From Odiellus spinosus (Eukaryota; Arthropoda; Arachnida; Opiliones; Phalangiidae), in the NCBI GenBank assembly GCA_963920705.1, contig OY987234.1, positions 6,831,851 to 6,895,850 on the forward strand: a stretch of DNA of 64,000 bases, in the 5' to 3' direction. Positions 1 to 8,277 of this stretch are shown piece by piece. The notes below the pieces were generated by a model that worked only from the letters and a program-made list of their open reading frames with translations, did no database searches and was not told the DNA's origin. Every line of letters begins with the position of its first letter. Position 1 is the first letter of the stretch. The translations under genes and the position numbers were made by a program.

Positions 1-1
1 A

Positions 2-1547
2 GCCTTACTGCGCTTCCTGGGAATGATAAACTTTCTATCAAATTTTATTCCACAGTACTCAGAACGAACTGCACCACTACGGGCACAAATGAAATCGAAC
101 ACCCTATTCGTTTGGGATGAACAACTGCAACGAGCATATGACGACCTGAAAACTGTCATCTCATCGGCGCCAGTTTTATCATTCTTTAATCCAAATATTC
201 CTTCCATAATATCCGTGGACGCTAGTCAACACGGAATCGGCGCCGTCCTGCTGCAGAACGGTCACCCCATTGAATACGCCTCAATGACATTTTCGGAAAC
301 ACAAACACGCTATGCACAAATCGAGAAGGAATTGCTTGGAATCCTATACGCTTGCGAACATTTCCAGTACTACATCGCCGCCACAACCATCACGATTGAA
401 ACCGACCACAAACCCCTCCTCGCCATAATCAAGAAACCGTTCTATTTACTTTCTCCAAGACTCCAACGACTCACACTCCGCCTGGCACGTTACAATCCAA
501 CGCTTATCTACGTTCCTGGTAGCAAGCTGCACATCGCAGATGCCCTATCGCGCTCGCCAGACCCCACAGTTTCGATGTCAACGGATTTCCTAGAAGGACC
601 AGCAGCGGCAGTATATTCACTTACAATTCTCTCTCAAGACCGCAAAACTAAATTCCTCAATGCCACTTCAACCGACCACAACATACAGCACGTCATCAAA
701 TACGTACAACATGGATGGCCATCTCACCGCTCATCAATCCACGCACCAGAAGTTCTTTCCTATTGGCCATTAAAAGAAGAACTCCACGAACATAAAGGAC
801 TACTGTATCGGGGCGACAGATTGGTTGTGCCCTCATCCCTCAGAACTGACACAATGAAACAGCTACATTCCGTACATCAAGGCGTGACAGCGTGCCTCGC
901 AAAAGCCAAGTTGAACTTATACTGGCCCAACCTAACAGCCGATGTAACCAGCTACATTGCAAACTGCACGACTTGCCGTCAACGAGAAAGGTCTAACACA
1001 GCACTCCCTATTCAACCTGTACCAGTACCACCCCGTCCATGGCACACTGTAGCCACTGACTTATTCAAGGCACACTCAAAGAACTACATCTTACTCGTGG
1101 ACTACTTCTCAAAATATGTCGAAGCACAAGAGCTATCATCAACAAATGCTGACTCCATAATCAAATTCATGTCCGCACAATTTGCACGCCATGGCATCCC
1201 GCAACGCATTGTCTCCGATAATGGCCCACCATTCTCGTCATTTGCATTTACAACTTTCTTACGCGAATGGGGCATTGACCACAGACCATCAAGTCCACAG
1301 CACCCACAAAGTAATGGTCTTGCCGAACGAATGGTACAAACGTTAAAGAACTTAATGATCAAGTCCCAAAATGAAGGCCGGGACATTAATCAGGTGCTCT
1401 TGGAATACCGCACCACTAATCTCTCAAATCTACCAAGTCCTGCTGAAATGCTGATGGGACGACGCTTACGATCAACAATAACTACAAACAGTAAATCTCT
1501 AACGCCATGTTTCCCTACCGCCGCGATAACGTCATCTCTTCACGAAC
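2..1547 (+). pseudogene. pol: Gypsy pol, left fragment: end of RT, RNase H, integrase core; interrupted
   Basis: The frame is open from the first bases of the window; the residues before the first Met at 23 read LLRFLG, the usual end of Ty3/Gypsy RT, so the true start lies upstream. Numbering from that Met, RNase H covers about 25-178, with TDH-type motifs at D66, D128 and D173 (IADALSRS). The integrase H2C2 finger has H282, H285, C315 and C318. The DDE core has D346 (ATDLF), D399 (VSDNGPPF) and E435 (GLAERM). All catalytic residues are present and there is no internal stop. The open frame runs six bases into the inserted LTR and stops at 1552, so the native C-terminus is lost here and lies at 9767-10348. 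The protein would have copied and integrated the host element; the break makes this copy non-functional. Confidence 0.9.
1544..1547. repeat. Target-site duplication, left copy (GAAC)
   Basis: The four bases before the inserted LTR are GAAC; the four after the other LTR (9767-9770) are CAAC. Counting one copy once, the host pol frame is in phase on both sides, which supports a 4-bp duplication with one later mismatch. A 5-bp duplication does not fit. Confidence 0.65.
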
Positions 1548-2454
1548 TGTAGCGCTTTTGCTACTACTAACGGCCTAACTAAGCCAAGCGTTGACATTAG
1601 CTACTACAACTACTACGATTAAACGAAATTTAAGGATGAATAATAATTAGGGACAAGTTATTGCCATACCAAGAGTCATATTTTAATAATAACCAAACTA
1701 AACAAAACATACGTCACTATTGACATTATACTATTAACAAAACTACTAATCATTGATAATAATAATTATCGATACTACTATTTAATCGACACTACTAATC
1801 AATCGACACTACTAATTCATCGATACTACTAAATGACATAAATAATTAAAAACACTACTACTAAATTACATTACCCCCAAAATAATAACATGCGGCGCGT
1901 AATACTCGACCAATGCCAGATTAAATTAAATAACTACTATCTACAATATAAACGCGTTTTAATGTACTCATCACTTTGTTGTTGGTCTCGAGACTTGGAA
2001 GATGAAGAACGTAGAATTTAGGAAGGTGTCCATAGTGTTGTAGAAGAGAAGTTTAAGGCTGAGACGATGATGTGCGAGGCTTCTACGAAATACGTCGGCT
2101 ATAGACGTGCGGTGACGAACGGCGAAAAGTCCGGAATGGAGACTTCAGTATCCCCTGGATACATTTCGGTCATAGTTTGCGGCCAGCGCGGAGACTATTT
2201 ACCAAAGTGGCTTCCAGAAAGATGAAGTGTCATCTCGGCTCCTTCTATGGCTTCGCTCGTCTGCTTTAAGGTGGTTCTAGGTTAAGATCTGGATCCGGAA
2301 TTGATAATTTACAATCGTGTGTCCGAGTTTTTAAAGTGTTCGGTCACGTGGCTTCCAACATCGGTCTTGGCTTCGAACACCAATCAGAAACCGATGCTTC
2401 GGGTTTTCAATATTTCGACTCGCCTTGGTGAAAAACCGATGACGTTGGGGTTTT

Positions 2455-2528
2455 TTTATTTTAACCCTTCTTCATTCAAGTTTAGGCGGACGCGCACTTT
2501 CACACGGCAGCGTAATTACTATTTATAC
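2455..2528 (-). promoter_or_regulatory. Putative LTR TATA box and polyadenylation signal (3' LTR)
   Basis: On the element's sense strand, TATAAATA (2528-2521) is followed about 60 nt downstream by AATAAA (2460-2455). This is the usual TATA/R/poly(A)-signal order of an LTR. The assignment rests on motif order only. Confidence 0.4.
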
Positions 2529-3015
2529 TATCTATTCAAACTACTATATAGATTGGCATTTGGTCAGTAAGTTCTGGCAATGGTTAGAGTCATGCGGAAC
2601 ATGCATACTATGATATAATGTACCCATACAAAAACAGGAAATAAAGCGAATAGGCTTTAACCTTACAAAACAAAATACATCTATGACATTTGATAAATTC
2701 ATGAATGCCCCTAAGAGGGGGAAATACGACTGCCGGTATGGCTTGGGTTTTTTGTAAAAGAAAAAGAGAGGGTCGCGAGCGGCGAGTTCGTCTTTGTTCG
2801 GACCGCTTGGAAAGGGATGGGGATTACTATTGGCAACGCTATTCAACTGGCCGATTTTAAGGAACTAGGTAAAAACCCCTGGACGCCCATTACTACAAAA
2901 AGGGATAGTTAAGATTTTCTATAGGCTTAACAAAAATAGGCGACCTCGAGTCTACAAATAGATCTTGGGTTTTTAGCAGAAGCAATTATATATAAAATAT
3001 AATTTAAATAATGTC

Positions 3016-3035
3016 GTAACGAAAAAGTTCGTTAC
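3016..3035. repeat. Terminal hairpin at LTR edge (3' LTR copy)
   Basis: GTAACGAAAAAGTTCGTTAC is a perfect 8-bp inverted repeat with a 4-nt loop. It lies one base inside the LTR terminus, and the same hairpin is at 9746-9765. Confidence 0.8.
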
Positions 3036-3036
3036 A

Positions 3037-3050
3037 CTCCCCACTTCTTA
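3037..3050 (-). promoter_or_regulatory. Polypurine tract before 3' LTR
   Basis: The sense strand directly upstream of the 3' LTR reads TAAGAAGTGGGGAG, purine-rich and abutting TGTAAC. This is where plus-strand priming is expected. Confidence 0.7.
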
Positions 3051-3268
3051 GAGCCGAACGACCTCGAAAGGCAAAAACAAAAATTACACTAACAAAAAGA
3101 TTTACACTGTCAAAAAAATATATATATATATACACAAACACTAAAAGAATGGCTTCGGGTAAACTATGCTACGACGATATATACAATAACCGGGAGTGTA
3201 CCTTTCCCAGACTGCAAATCGTACGAAATTAAATTTCTTCTCACACAGAGTCCTTTAACGCCGTAAAT
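3051..3268 (-). other. Short 3' untranslated region between pol and polypurine tract
   Basis: About 220 bp of AT-rich sequence with a (TA)n run near 3119-3132. There is no open frame of note, so no env gene. Confidence 0.6.
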
Positions 3269-6200
3269 TTATTTGCGAGAACGCAAATTCATGTGGAAAC
3301 TATTGTCGGCTGGAGGACGAACAATATTGGGTTTCGCTTTTGGTTTGGGTATTTGGGGCTCCTCATTAACTTGGTCACGCTCGGTATAGAGCTTAAGTTC
3401 CCTTAAGTTAAATGTCCCCTTCAACTCCTGGCTACTATTCTTTGGGCGTAGTTTGTATGTGTAGGGAGACAATTTTGATGCTATTACGAAGGGACCTTCC
3501 CATGTTGGTGCTAACTTCGCGGAAAACCTGTCACCTGCCGACGATTGGAAGTGGGTTTTTTTCAAAACTATATCTCCCTCTATAAATTCAAACTCTCGCT
3601 TCTTTTTATCATAAAGGGCCGCGTTCTTTTTCTGGGATTCTACTAAATTTCCCTGGGCTTTCTTTATGGCGCTACTAATTAATTTCGCTCTGCTAAGCGG
3701 GCCTATCTGCTCGCAGGCGTTTGATAATTGGTTATTGTTCACGTTCATTATGGGCGCTTCTCGAATCTCTCTACCAAAATTTAAAAATGCGGGTGAAAAC
3801 CCTGTGGATTCGTTTTTAGAACTGCGCAACGCCATAACGAACTGCTGTAAACCTTCATCCCAATATTGGTGACTCTCTTTGACGTAACACTTTATCATCA
3901 TGCCTATGTTCTTATTAGCTCGCTCAGTTTGATTACTCTGAGGGCTGTAGAACGAAGTGAAGCGCTGTTTAATGTTAAACAGGTTACAAACTTCTTTCAT
4001 GAGATTTGAAACGAATTGTGGACCATTATCACTAACAATTCTTTTTGGTACGCCAAATCGAGAAAACACTTGGTTCACCAATATGGTTGCTATATTTTTA
4101 GTGGTTGCTTTCTTCAATGGGAAAGCTTCTACCCACTTTGTCGAATAATCGATTGCTACTAAAATATGGGTGTTCCCCTTTTTACTTCTGGGGTATTCTC
4201 CCTTCAAATCTATTCCGATTACTTCCCAAGGCTGAGAAGGTTCTGCAGATTTCATAAATCCGGCCTGTTTAACGGGCGGGGATTTATGTTTTTGGCAAAC
4301 TAAACATGACTTGACGTATCTATGAACGTCTTTAGTCATACCTTCCCAGGTGTAATATTTTCTAATTCTCTCTAACGTTTTACTATTTCCCTGATGACCG
4401 GACGATGGAATATCATGACAGGCGGACATTACTATTTTGACTAGGTTTTTGGGAACTACTATTAAATACGAGTCTATCCTTTGACTTTCGGCACTATCAC
4501 CTTTGTCTTTAGGGTTGCTACTACTATTTCTACTATTGCTACTACTATTGCTACTACTATGACCAACTCCTACTTGACCTACTATAAGAACGTTTCTATA
4601 AACAATTCCGTCAATTAATTTGCAGGAGGGTGCTACTCGTTTTACCCAGTTTCCTATACTGTCATTAGCGCCTAATGAACCTTCCTCCAGAAAAGTCAAA
4701 AGTCTACTAATTTTAGTGTCCAAGCGCTGTTGTTCTACTATTAATTCGCTATCTAATATTATAGCTTCCGGATCACCGGTTTCTAATTCTACTAAACCTA
4801 TAACGGGTTCTTCCGTTTCTAACGCTTCCGGGATACGGGAGAGGGCGTCCGCGACTACGTTATCCTTACCGGGAATGTAAACAATTTTAAAATTAAAAGC
4901 CTGGAGCCTAGTACTCCATCTTGTGAATTTTCCGGTTGGATCTTTCGCGTTTTTCAACCATTCTAGAGATTTGTGGTCCGTTATAACCTCAAAAGGACCC
5001 CCCTCCAGGTAAACCCTAAATTTTTCTATAGCCCATACAATAGCCAAGCATTCTCTTTCGGTGACTGACAGTTTTCTTTCTGCCTTGGCCAATGTTTTGC
5101 TAGCGTATTGCACTACTCTAGTCTTGCCCTGATGTGACTGGGTTAATACCGCGCCCATACCGACACCACTGGCATCAGTGTGAAGGGTGAACGGTATTTT
5201 GAAGTCAGGCGACGCTATAATGGGGGCGGTACACAATCTATTTTTTAATGCATCGAAAGCATCTTGTTCTTCCGATCCCCACTGCCAACTAACATTGTCA
5301 TGAGTCAAATGATATAATGGGTTTGCTATTTCGGCGAATTTTGGTATAAAACGTCTATAGAAGCCAGCCATCCCTAAGAATCTTCTAAGTTGACGAACTG
5401 TACGAGGATTGGGATATTCCTTAATTGATTGCACTTTTTCCGGGTCTACTTCTATACCTTGACTAGAAACAAGGTGTCCCAATATATGTGCTTTTTGTCT
5501 ACAGAACTGTGTTTTAGACGATTTAATTGTTAGACCATCATTTTTCAATATCGTTAGGACCTTTTCTAAACTATCGAGGTGTTCTTCAAATGTGTCAGAG
5601 ACTATGTATAGATCATCAAAATAATCAAATACACCTTCTCTTGCTAATCCACAGAATAAATTATTAACGAGTCTTTGGAATACCGCCGGAGCATTTGTTA
5701 GACCAAACATTAAAACTTTGGGTCTATAAATTCCACTATGAGTTACGAAAGCGCAAGTATCTCGACTGCCCTCGTGTAACGGTATTTGCCAAAACCCTGC
5801 CCTCATGTCCATAACTGTAATATAATTTGGCGCTTTTACGGATTCTAATATATCCTCAATTCTTGGCAAGGGGTACGAATCCCTGCGAGTTACGTTATTA
5901 AGTTTCCTATAATCTATCACTAGGCGGTGTTTTCCGTCAGGTTTACCTACTACTAATGTGGGAGCTGACCATGGACTATTACATGGTTCAATTAAATTCA
6001 AGTCTAACATTTCTTGAATTAACCCATCTATAATCTCCTTTTTGTGGGGAGAAAATCTATATGGGGGACACGCTATAGGCATACTATCGCCCGCGTCTAT
6101 GTAAAACTCCGCAGATTTGGTTAAACCGGGGTTGACTGAAAACACACTTTTAAATTTGAAAACGAGAGCCTTTAATTTCTCACGTTTTTCACTATCTATA

Positions 6201-6823
6201 GGAGCTTCTTCTAATGCCTTTTCTATAGCTTCTTTATCAAAATCCTCGTCCTCGAATAAATTACATTCGTCTAAATCGAAGTTACTACCACTATTATAAA
6301 ATTCGTAAAAGACGGAAGGATTATTTTCCCAACTATAACTTAACTGACCGTAGCTAACTGTCATACCGGAAGTCCTTAAAAAGTCCAACCCCAAAATACA
6401 AGAGTAGGCTAGGTCGTCAAGAACGATCGCTTCATGTGTCAAAAGTTTTCCTGGAAATTCTAACGGGGTTTTAATTGATTCACTAACACTAATTAAATTT
6501 TGATTCACTACTCTAAGTTTAATGTTAATGGGAGAAATTTTAAATCCTAATTGTTCTAAACTACTACTAAGGGTTCTATCAATTAAGGTTACGGAGCTTC
6601 CCGAATCTACTAAAGCTATTGCGGGAATTCCCGCCACCCTAATTTCCACCAGACATTTCTTTTTATCACTATCTTTTGACACGTGCAGACAATCTACTGA
6701 GAAGGGGCTATTCTCGAGTTCTACTACTTGGCTTTTGGGGGGGCACCCTCCCCTTTGGGTCCTCCCCAGTTTCCTTTTCCCGCTCCCGCTTTCGGACAAT
6801 ACCTTTGTACGTGCCCCCTTTCT
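3269..6823 (-). CDS. pol: Gypsy pol polyprotein: protease, RT, RNase H, integrase
   Basis: The frame opens at 6823 after a stop and is probably entered by -1 frameshifting from gag, so no start codon is needed. Residues are counted from the TTG codon at 6799. An aspartic protease has DSGSS at 65-69. Reverse transcriptase spans about 235-430 with catalytic D331 (TVMDMRAG) and D395-D396 in YFDD. RNase H spans about 535-655, with D542 (TDAS), D608 (TDHK) and D651 (VADALSR). The integrase zinc finger has H795, H802, C832 and C835. The DDE core is D864, D924 and E959, with the canonical 35-residue gap between the last two. A GPY/F-type motif (WEGPF) follows, then a tail ending in NLRSRK. A Ser/Asn tract at about 748-761 sits between RNase H and integrase. 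The frame has no internal stop or frameshift, so it could be active. It carries out reverse transcription and integration of the 1548-9766 element. Confidence 0.95.
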   Translation of the reverse strand, partial: RKGARTKVLSESGSGKRKLGRTQRGGCPPKSQVVELENSPFSVDCLHVSKDSDKKKCLVEIRVAGIPAIALVDSGSSVTLIDRTLSSSLEQLGFKISPINIKLRVVNQNLISVSESIKTPLEFPGKLLTHEAIVLDDLAYSCILGLDFLRTSGMTVSYGQLSYSWENNPSVFYEFYNSGSNFDLDECNLFEDEDFDKEAIEKALEEAPIDSEKREKLKALVFKFKSVFSVNPGLTKSAEFYIDAGDSMPIACPPYRFSPHKKEIIDGLIQEMLDLNLIEPCNSPWSAPTLVVGKPDGKHRLVIDYRKLNNVTRRDSYPLPRIEDILESVKAPNYITVMDMRAGFWQIPLHEGSRDTCAFVTHSGIYRPKVLMFGLTNAPAVFQRLVNNLFCGLAREGVFDYFDDLYIVSDTFEEHLDSLEKVLTILKNDGLTIKSSKTQFCRQKAHILGHLVSSQGIEVDPEKVQSIKEYPNPRTVRQLRRFLGMAGFYRRFIPKFAEIANPLYHLTHDNVSWQWGSEEQDAFDALKNRLCTAPIIASPDFKIPFTLHTDASGVGMGAVLTQSHQGKTRVVQYASKTLAKAERKLSVTERECLAIVWAIEKFRVYLEGGPFEVITDHKSLEWLKNAKDPTGKFTRWSTRLQAFNFKIVYIPGKDNVVADALSRIPEALETEEPVIGLVELETGDPEAIILDSELIVEQQRLDTKISRLLTFLEEGSLGANDSIGNWVKRVAPSCKLIDGIVYRNVLIVGQVGVGHSSSNSSSNSRNSSSNPKDKGDSAESQRIDSYLIVVPKNLVKIVMSACHDIPSSGHQGNSKTLERIRKYYTWEGMTKDVHRYVKSCLVCQKHKSPPVKQAGFMKSAEPSQPWEVIGIDLKGEYPRSKKGNTHILVAIDYSTKWVEAFPLKKATTKNIATILVNQVFSRFGVPKRIVSDNGPQFVSNLMKEVCNLFNIKQRFTSFYSPQSNQTERANKNIGMMIKCYVKESHQYWDEGLQQFVMALRSSKNESTGFSPAFLNFGREIREAPIMNVNNNQLSNACEQIGPLSRAKLISSAIKKAQGNLVESQKKNAALYDKKKREFEFIEGDIVLKKTHFQSSAGDRFSAKLAPTWEGPFVIASKLSPYTYKLRPKNSSQELKGTFNLRELKLYTERDQVNEEPQIPKPKAKPNIVRPPADNSFHMNLRSRK
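4513..4572 (-). repeat. In-frame CTACTA-rich tract encoding a Ser/Asn run in pol
   Basis: The plus strand shows repeated CTACTACTAT units. Read on the minus strand they give a run of serines and asparagines (about residues 748-761) between RNase H and integrase. It looks like an in-frame expansion of the TAGTAG motif that is common throughout this element. Confidence 0.7.
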
Positions 6824-8121
6824 TTACAAATAGAACACGTTACAATCGGGCAGTCGGGTGTCTTGTGCCCTTCCTTTTGGCAATGAAAACACTTGATGAC
6901 GTAACCACTGTTACTACTATAACCATACGATGGCTTTGGACGCTGGTAAGAGTCGCCGTTTCGGGGTGGTCTACTATGGCCGTTTGTGGGGTTTCTATAT
7001 TCCCCTTTCCCGCTACTATCTCGGGCTTGGCTTCCCCCTATCCCTTTAGAGAGTTCTACGCGCACCGCGGCTTCCAAAAGCTCGCTAACGTTCTTAAACG
7101 AAGCGGTCGCCAAATAAGGTTTAATTCCTTGGGACATATTTCTAAAAATATAATCTACTTGAAGGGAGAGGGGCAATGGGATTTCCATTTGCAACAATAG
7201 TTCACGCATGCTATTTACGTATTCTCGAACTCCCTCATTATGCCCTTGCCTCCGATTAATTATTCGCTCACTCAAAACCGCGTCATTTACGTGGAAAGCG
7301 AATTCTTTTTTAATCAATCTTTGTAACTCTGCAAACTCTATAGGTTTCGTTTCCAAAGATTGCCACCATTCTAACGCAGGTCCTAAAAACATCTGCGGTA
7401 CCCATGATTGAATAAAAAGGTCATCTGGCATAGCTAAAGTTTCCCTAATTTGCCTAATTTTAACTAAGAAATCTTTCGTACTTATTTCCGAAGGTTTCCC
7501 TGTAAAAGTGGGCAAATTAATTTTGGGCATCCTATATTGATGCGTGCTAGATCCTACTATTGACGAATGGGTGCTATGTGACGACGGGCTACTAATTAAA
7601 TTATTACCAACACTATTTGTTTGTACTACTATAGGAACAATTGGACTAGGTGGGGGTTGACTATTTGCCCCCGAAGCTTGAGTGCTACTAGGAAGTGAGG
7701 TTACTAAATTTTGAGTTTGTAAAATCTGAATTAATTGCGTTTGCATATCTAATAATTGCTTTTGCATTGCCGCTAAATCTACTGAAGAAATTAACTGCAT
7801 ACCGGGTGGTATGGCGTTAATTGTTGGCATGGTGTTAATTACAGAAGTGGTCGAGGTTGAAGTACCCAAATTGATTAAACTACTACTACTAGATGTCGTT
7901 ACTATTGGAATAATGGGCGCGCTAGTAGTTACTACTATATTACTAGCTCCCACTCCGGCTAAAGGAATTCCATTAGCGTCCATTTTCCTACTATCTCTGC
8001 CCTGAACCCTTTTTGCTCTAGCTATAGCTTGGGTTTCTTTTAATGATTTAAAACAATCAAGGCAACTTGAAAATGTTCCTAATTGGGGTTTACAATTTGA
8101 GTGATCAACCTGACTGTTCAT
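6724..8121 (-). CDS. gag: Gypsy gag with two CCHC zinc knuckles
   Basis: A 465-residue capsid/nucleocapsid precursor from an ATG at 8121, 157 nt inside the 5' LTR boundary. The N-terminal 50 residues hold several cysteines (C10, C20, C23). Residues about 60-190 are a low-complexity Ser/Thr/Pro/Gln linker. A retrotransposon gag domain covers about 200-365, including the typical GPALEWWQSL and an RRQGHNEGVREYV stretch. Two CCHC zinc knuckles lie at 411-424 and 429-442, followed by a Gly/Lys/Pro-rich basic tail. Knuckles of this kind bind the element's RNA during particle assembly. The gag stop lies within pol, giving a 100-nt overlap. There is no internal disruption. Confidence 0.93.
   Translation of the reverse strand: MNSQVDHSNCKPQLGTFSSCLDCFKSLKETQAIARAKRVQGRDSRKMDANGIPLAGVGASNIVVTTSAPIIPIVTTSSSSSLINLGTSTSTTSVINTMPTINAIPPGMQLISSVDLAAMQKQLLDMQTQLIQILQTQNLVTSLPSSTQASGANSQPPPSPIVPIVVQTNSVGNNLISSPSSHSTHSSIVGSSTHQYRMPKINLPTFTGKPSEISTKDFLVKIRQIRETLAMPDDLFIQSWVPQMFLGPALEWWQSLETKPIEFAELQRLIKKEFAFHVNDAVLSERIINRRQGHNEGVREYVNSMRELLLQMEIPLPLSLQVDYIFRNMSQGIKPYLATASFKNVSELLEAAVRVELSKGIGGSQARDSSGKGEYRNPTNGHSRPPRNGDSYQRPKPSYGYSSNSGYVIKCFHCQKEGHKTPDCPIVTCSICKERGHVQRYCPKAGAGKGNWGGPKGEGAPPKAK
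6733..6781 (-). promoter_or_regulatory. Candidate -1 ribosomal frameshift sites in gag-pol overlap
   Basis: Gag codons start at coordinates divisible by 3 and pol is in the -1 frame. Two heptamers fit X XXY YYZ in the gag phase: G GGA AAA at 6781-6775 and C CCA AAA at 6739-6733. The first is better placed because it leaves more of the overlap for pol. I have not folded the downstream sequence for a stimulatory structure. Confidence 0.6.
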
Positions 8122-8256
8122 AAGTTAAACTACAAAATAACTCATATTTCCTACTATTTCCAATATATTTAAAAATATTATCATCCTAATTAATTAACTA
8201 ATTTAATTACGGTTCTAAATGCTTCCTTACTAGTTAAACTAGCATATGAAAACATC

Positions 8257-8274
8257 ACCGGCGGAGGGCCCCCA
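8257..8274 (-). promoter_or_regulatory. Candidate primer-binding site
   Basis: Three bases inside the 5' LTR the sense strand reads TGGGGGCCCTCCGCCGG. It starts with the TGG expected to pair with a tRNA 3' CCA. I could not match it to a particular tRNA; the first six bases resemble proline-tRNA sites but the rest does not. Confidence 0.5.
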
Positions 8275-8277
8275 AAA

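Larger units (their letters stand above)
1..1547 (+). mobile_element. Host Ty3/Gypsy retrotransposon (Mag-like), left part, truncated by window edge
   Basis: This is the left visible part of a plus-strand LTR retrotransposon whose 5' LTR, gag and most of the reverse transcriptase lie outside the window. It is interrupted at 1547 by a second LTR element and resumes at 9767. The pol domain order (RT end, RNase H, H2C2 zinc finger, integrase core) is that of Ty3/Gypsy. The short 3' LTR and the K02A2.6-like pol style suggest the Mag clade, but that is only a moderate inference. Confidence 0.85.
1548..3036 (-). repeat. 3' LTR of inserted Gypsy element (1489 bp)
   Basis: It repeats 8278-9766 at a constant offset of 6730 bp. 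In sense orientation it begins TGTAACGAAC and ends GCGCTACA. A sense-strand TATAAATA lies at 2528-2521 and an AATAAA at 2460-2455, placing the presumed R region around 2500-2440. This implies a U3 of about 0.5 kb and an unusually long U5 of about 0.9 kb. The 89- and 100-codon open frames inside it occur identically in the other LTR and look accidental. Confidence 0.95.

Noticed and set aside
2301-2846. Open frames of 89 (+) and 100 (-) codons in the LTR, repeated at 9031-9576
   Set aside because: They are identical only because the LTRs are identical, they overlap each other on opposite strands, and they resemble no protein.
3666-8005. Plus-strand open frames inside the inserted element, up to 174 codons
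   Set aside because: They are antisense shadows of gag and pol.
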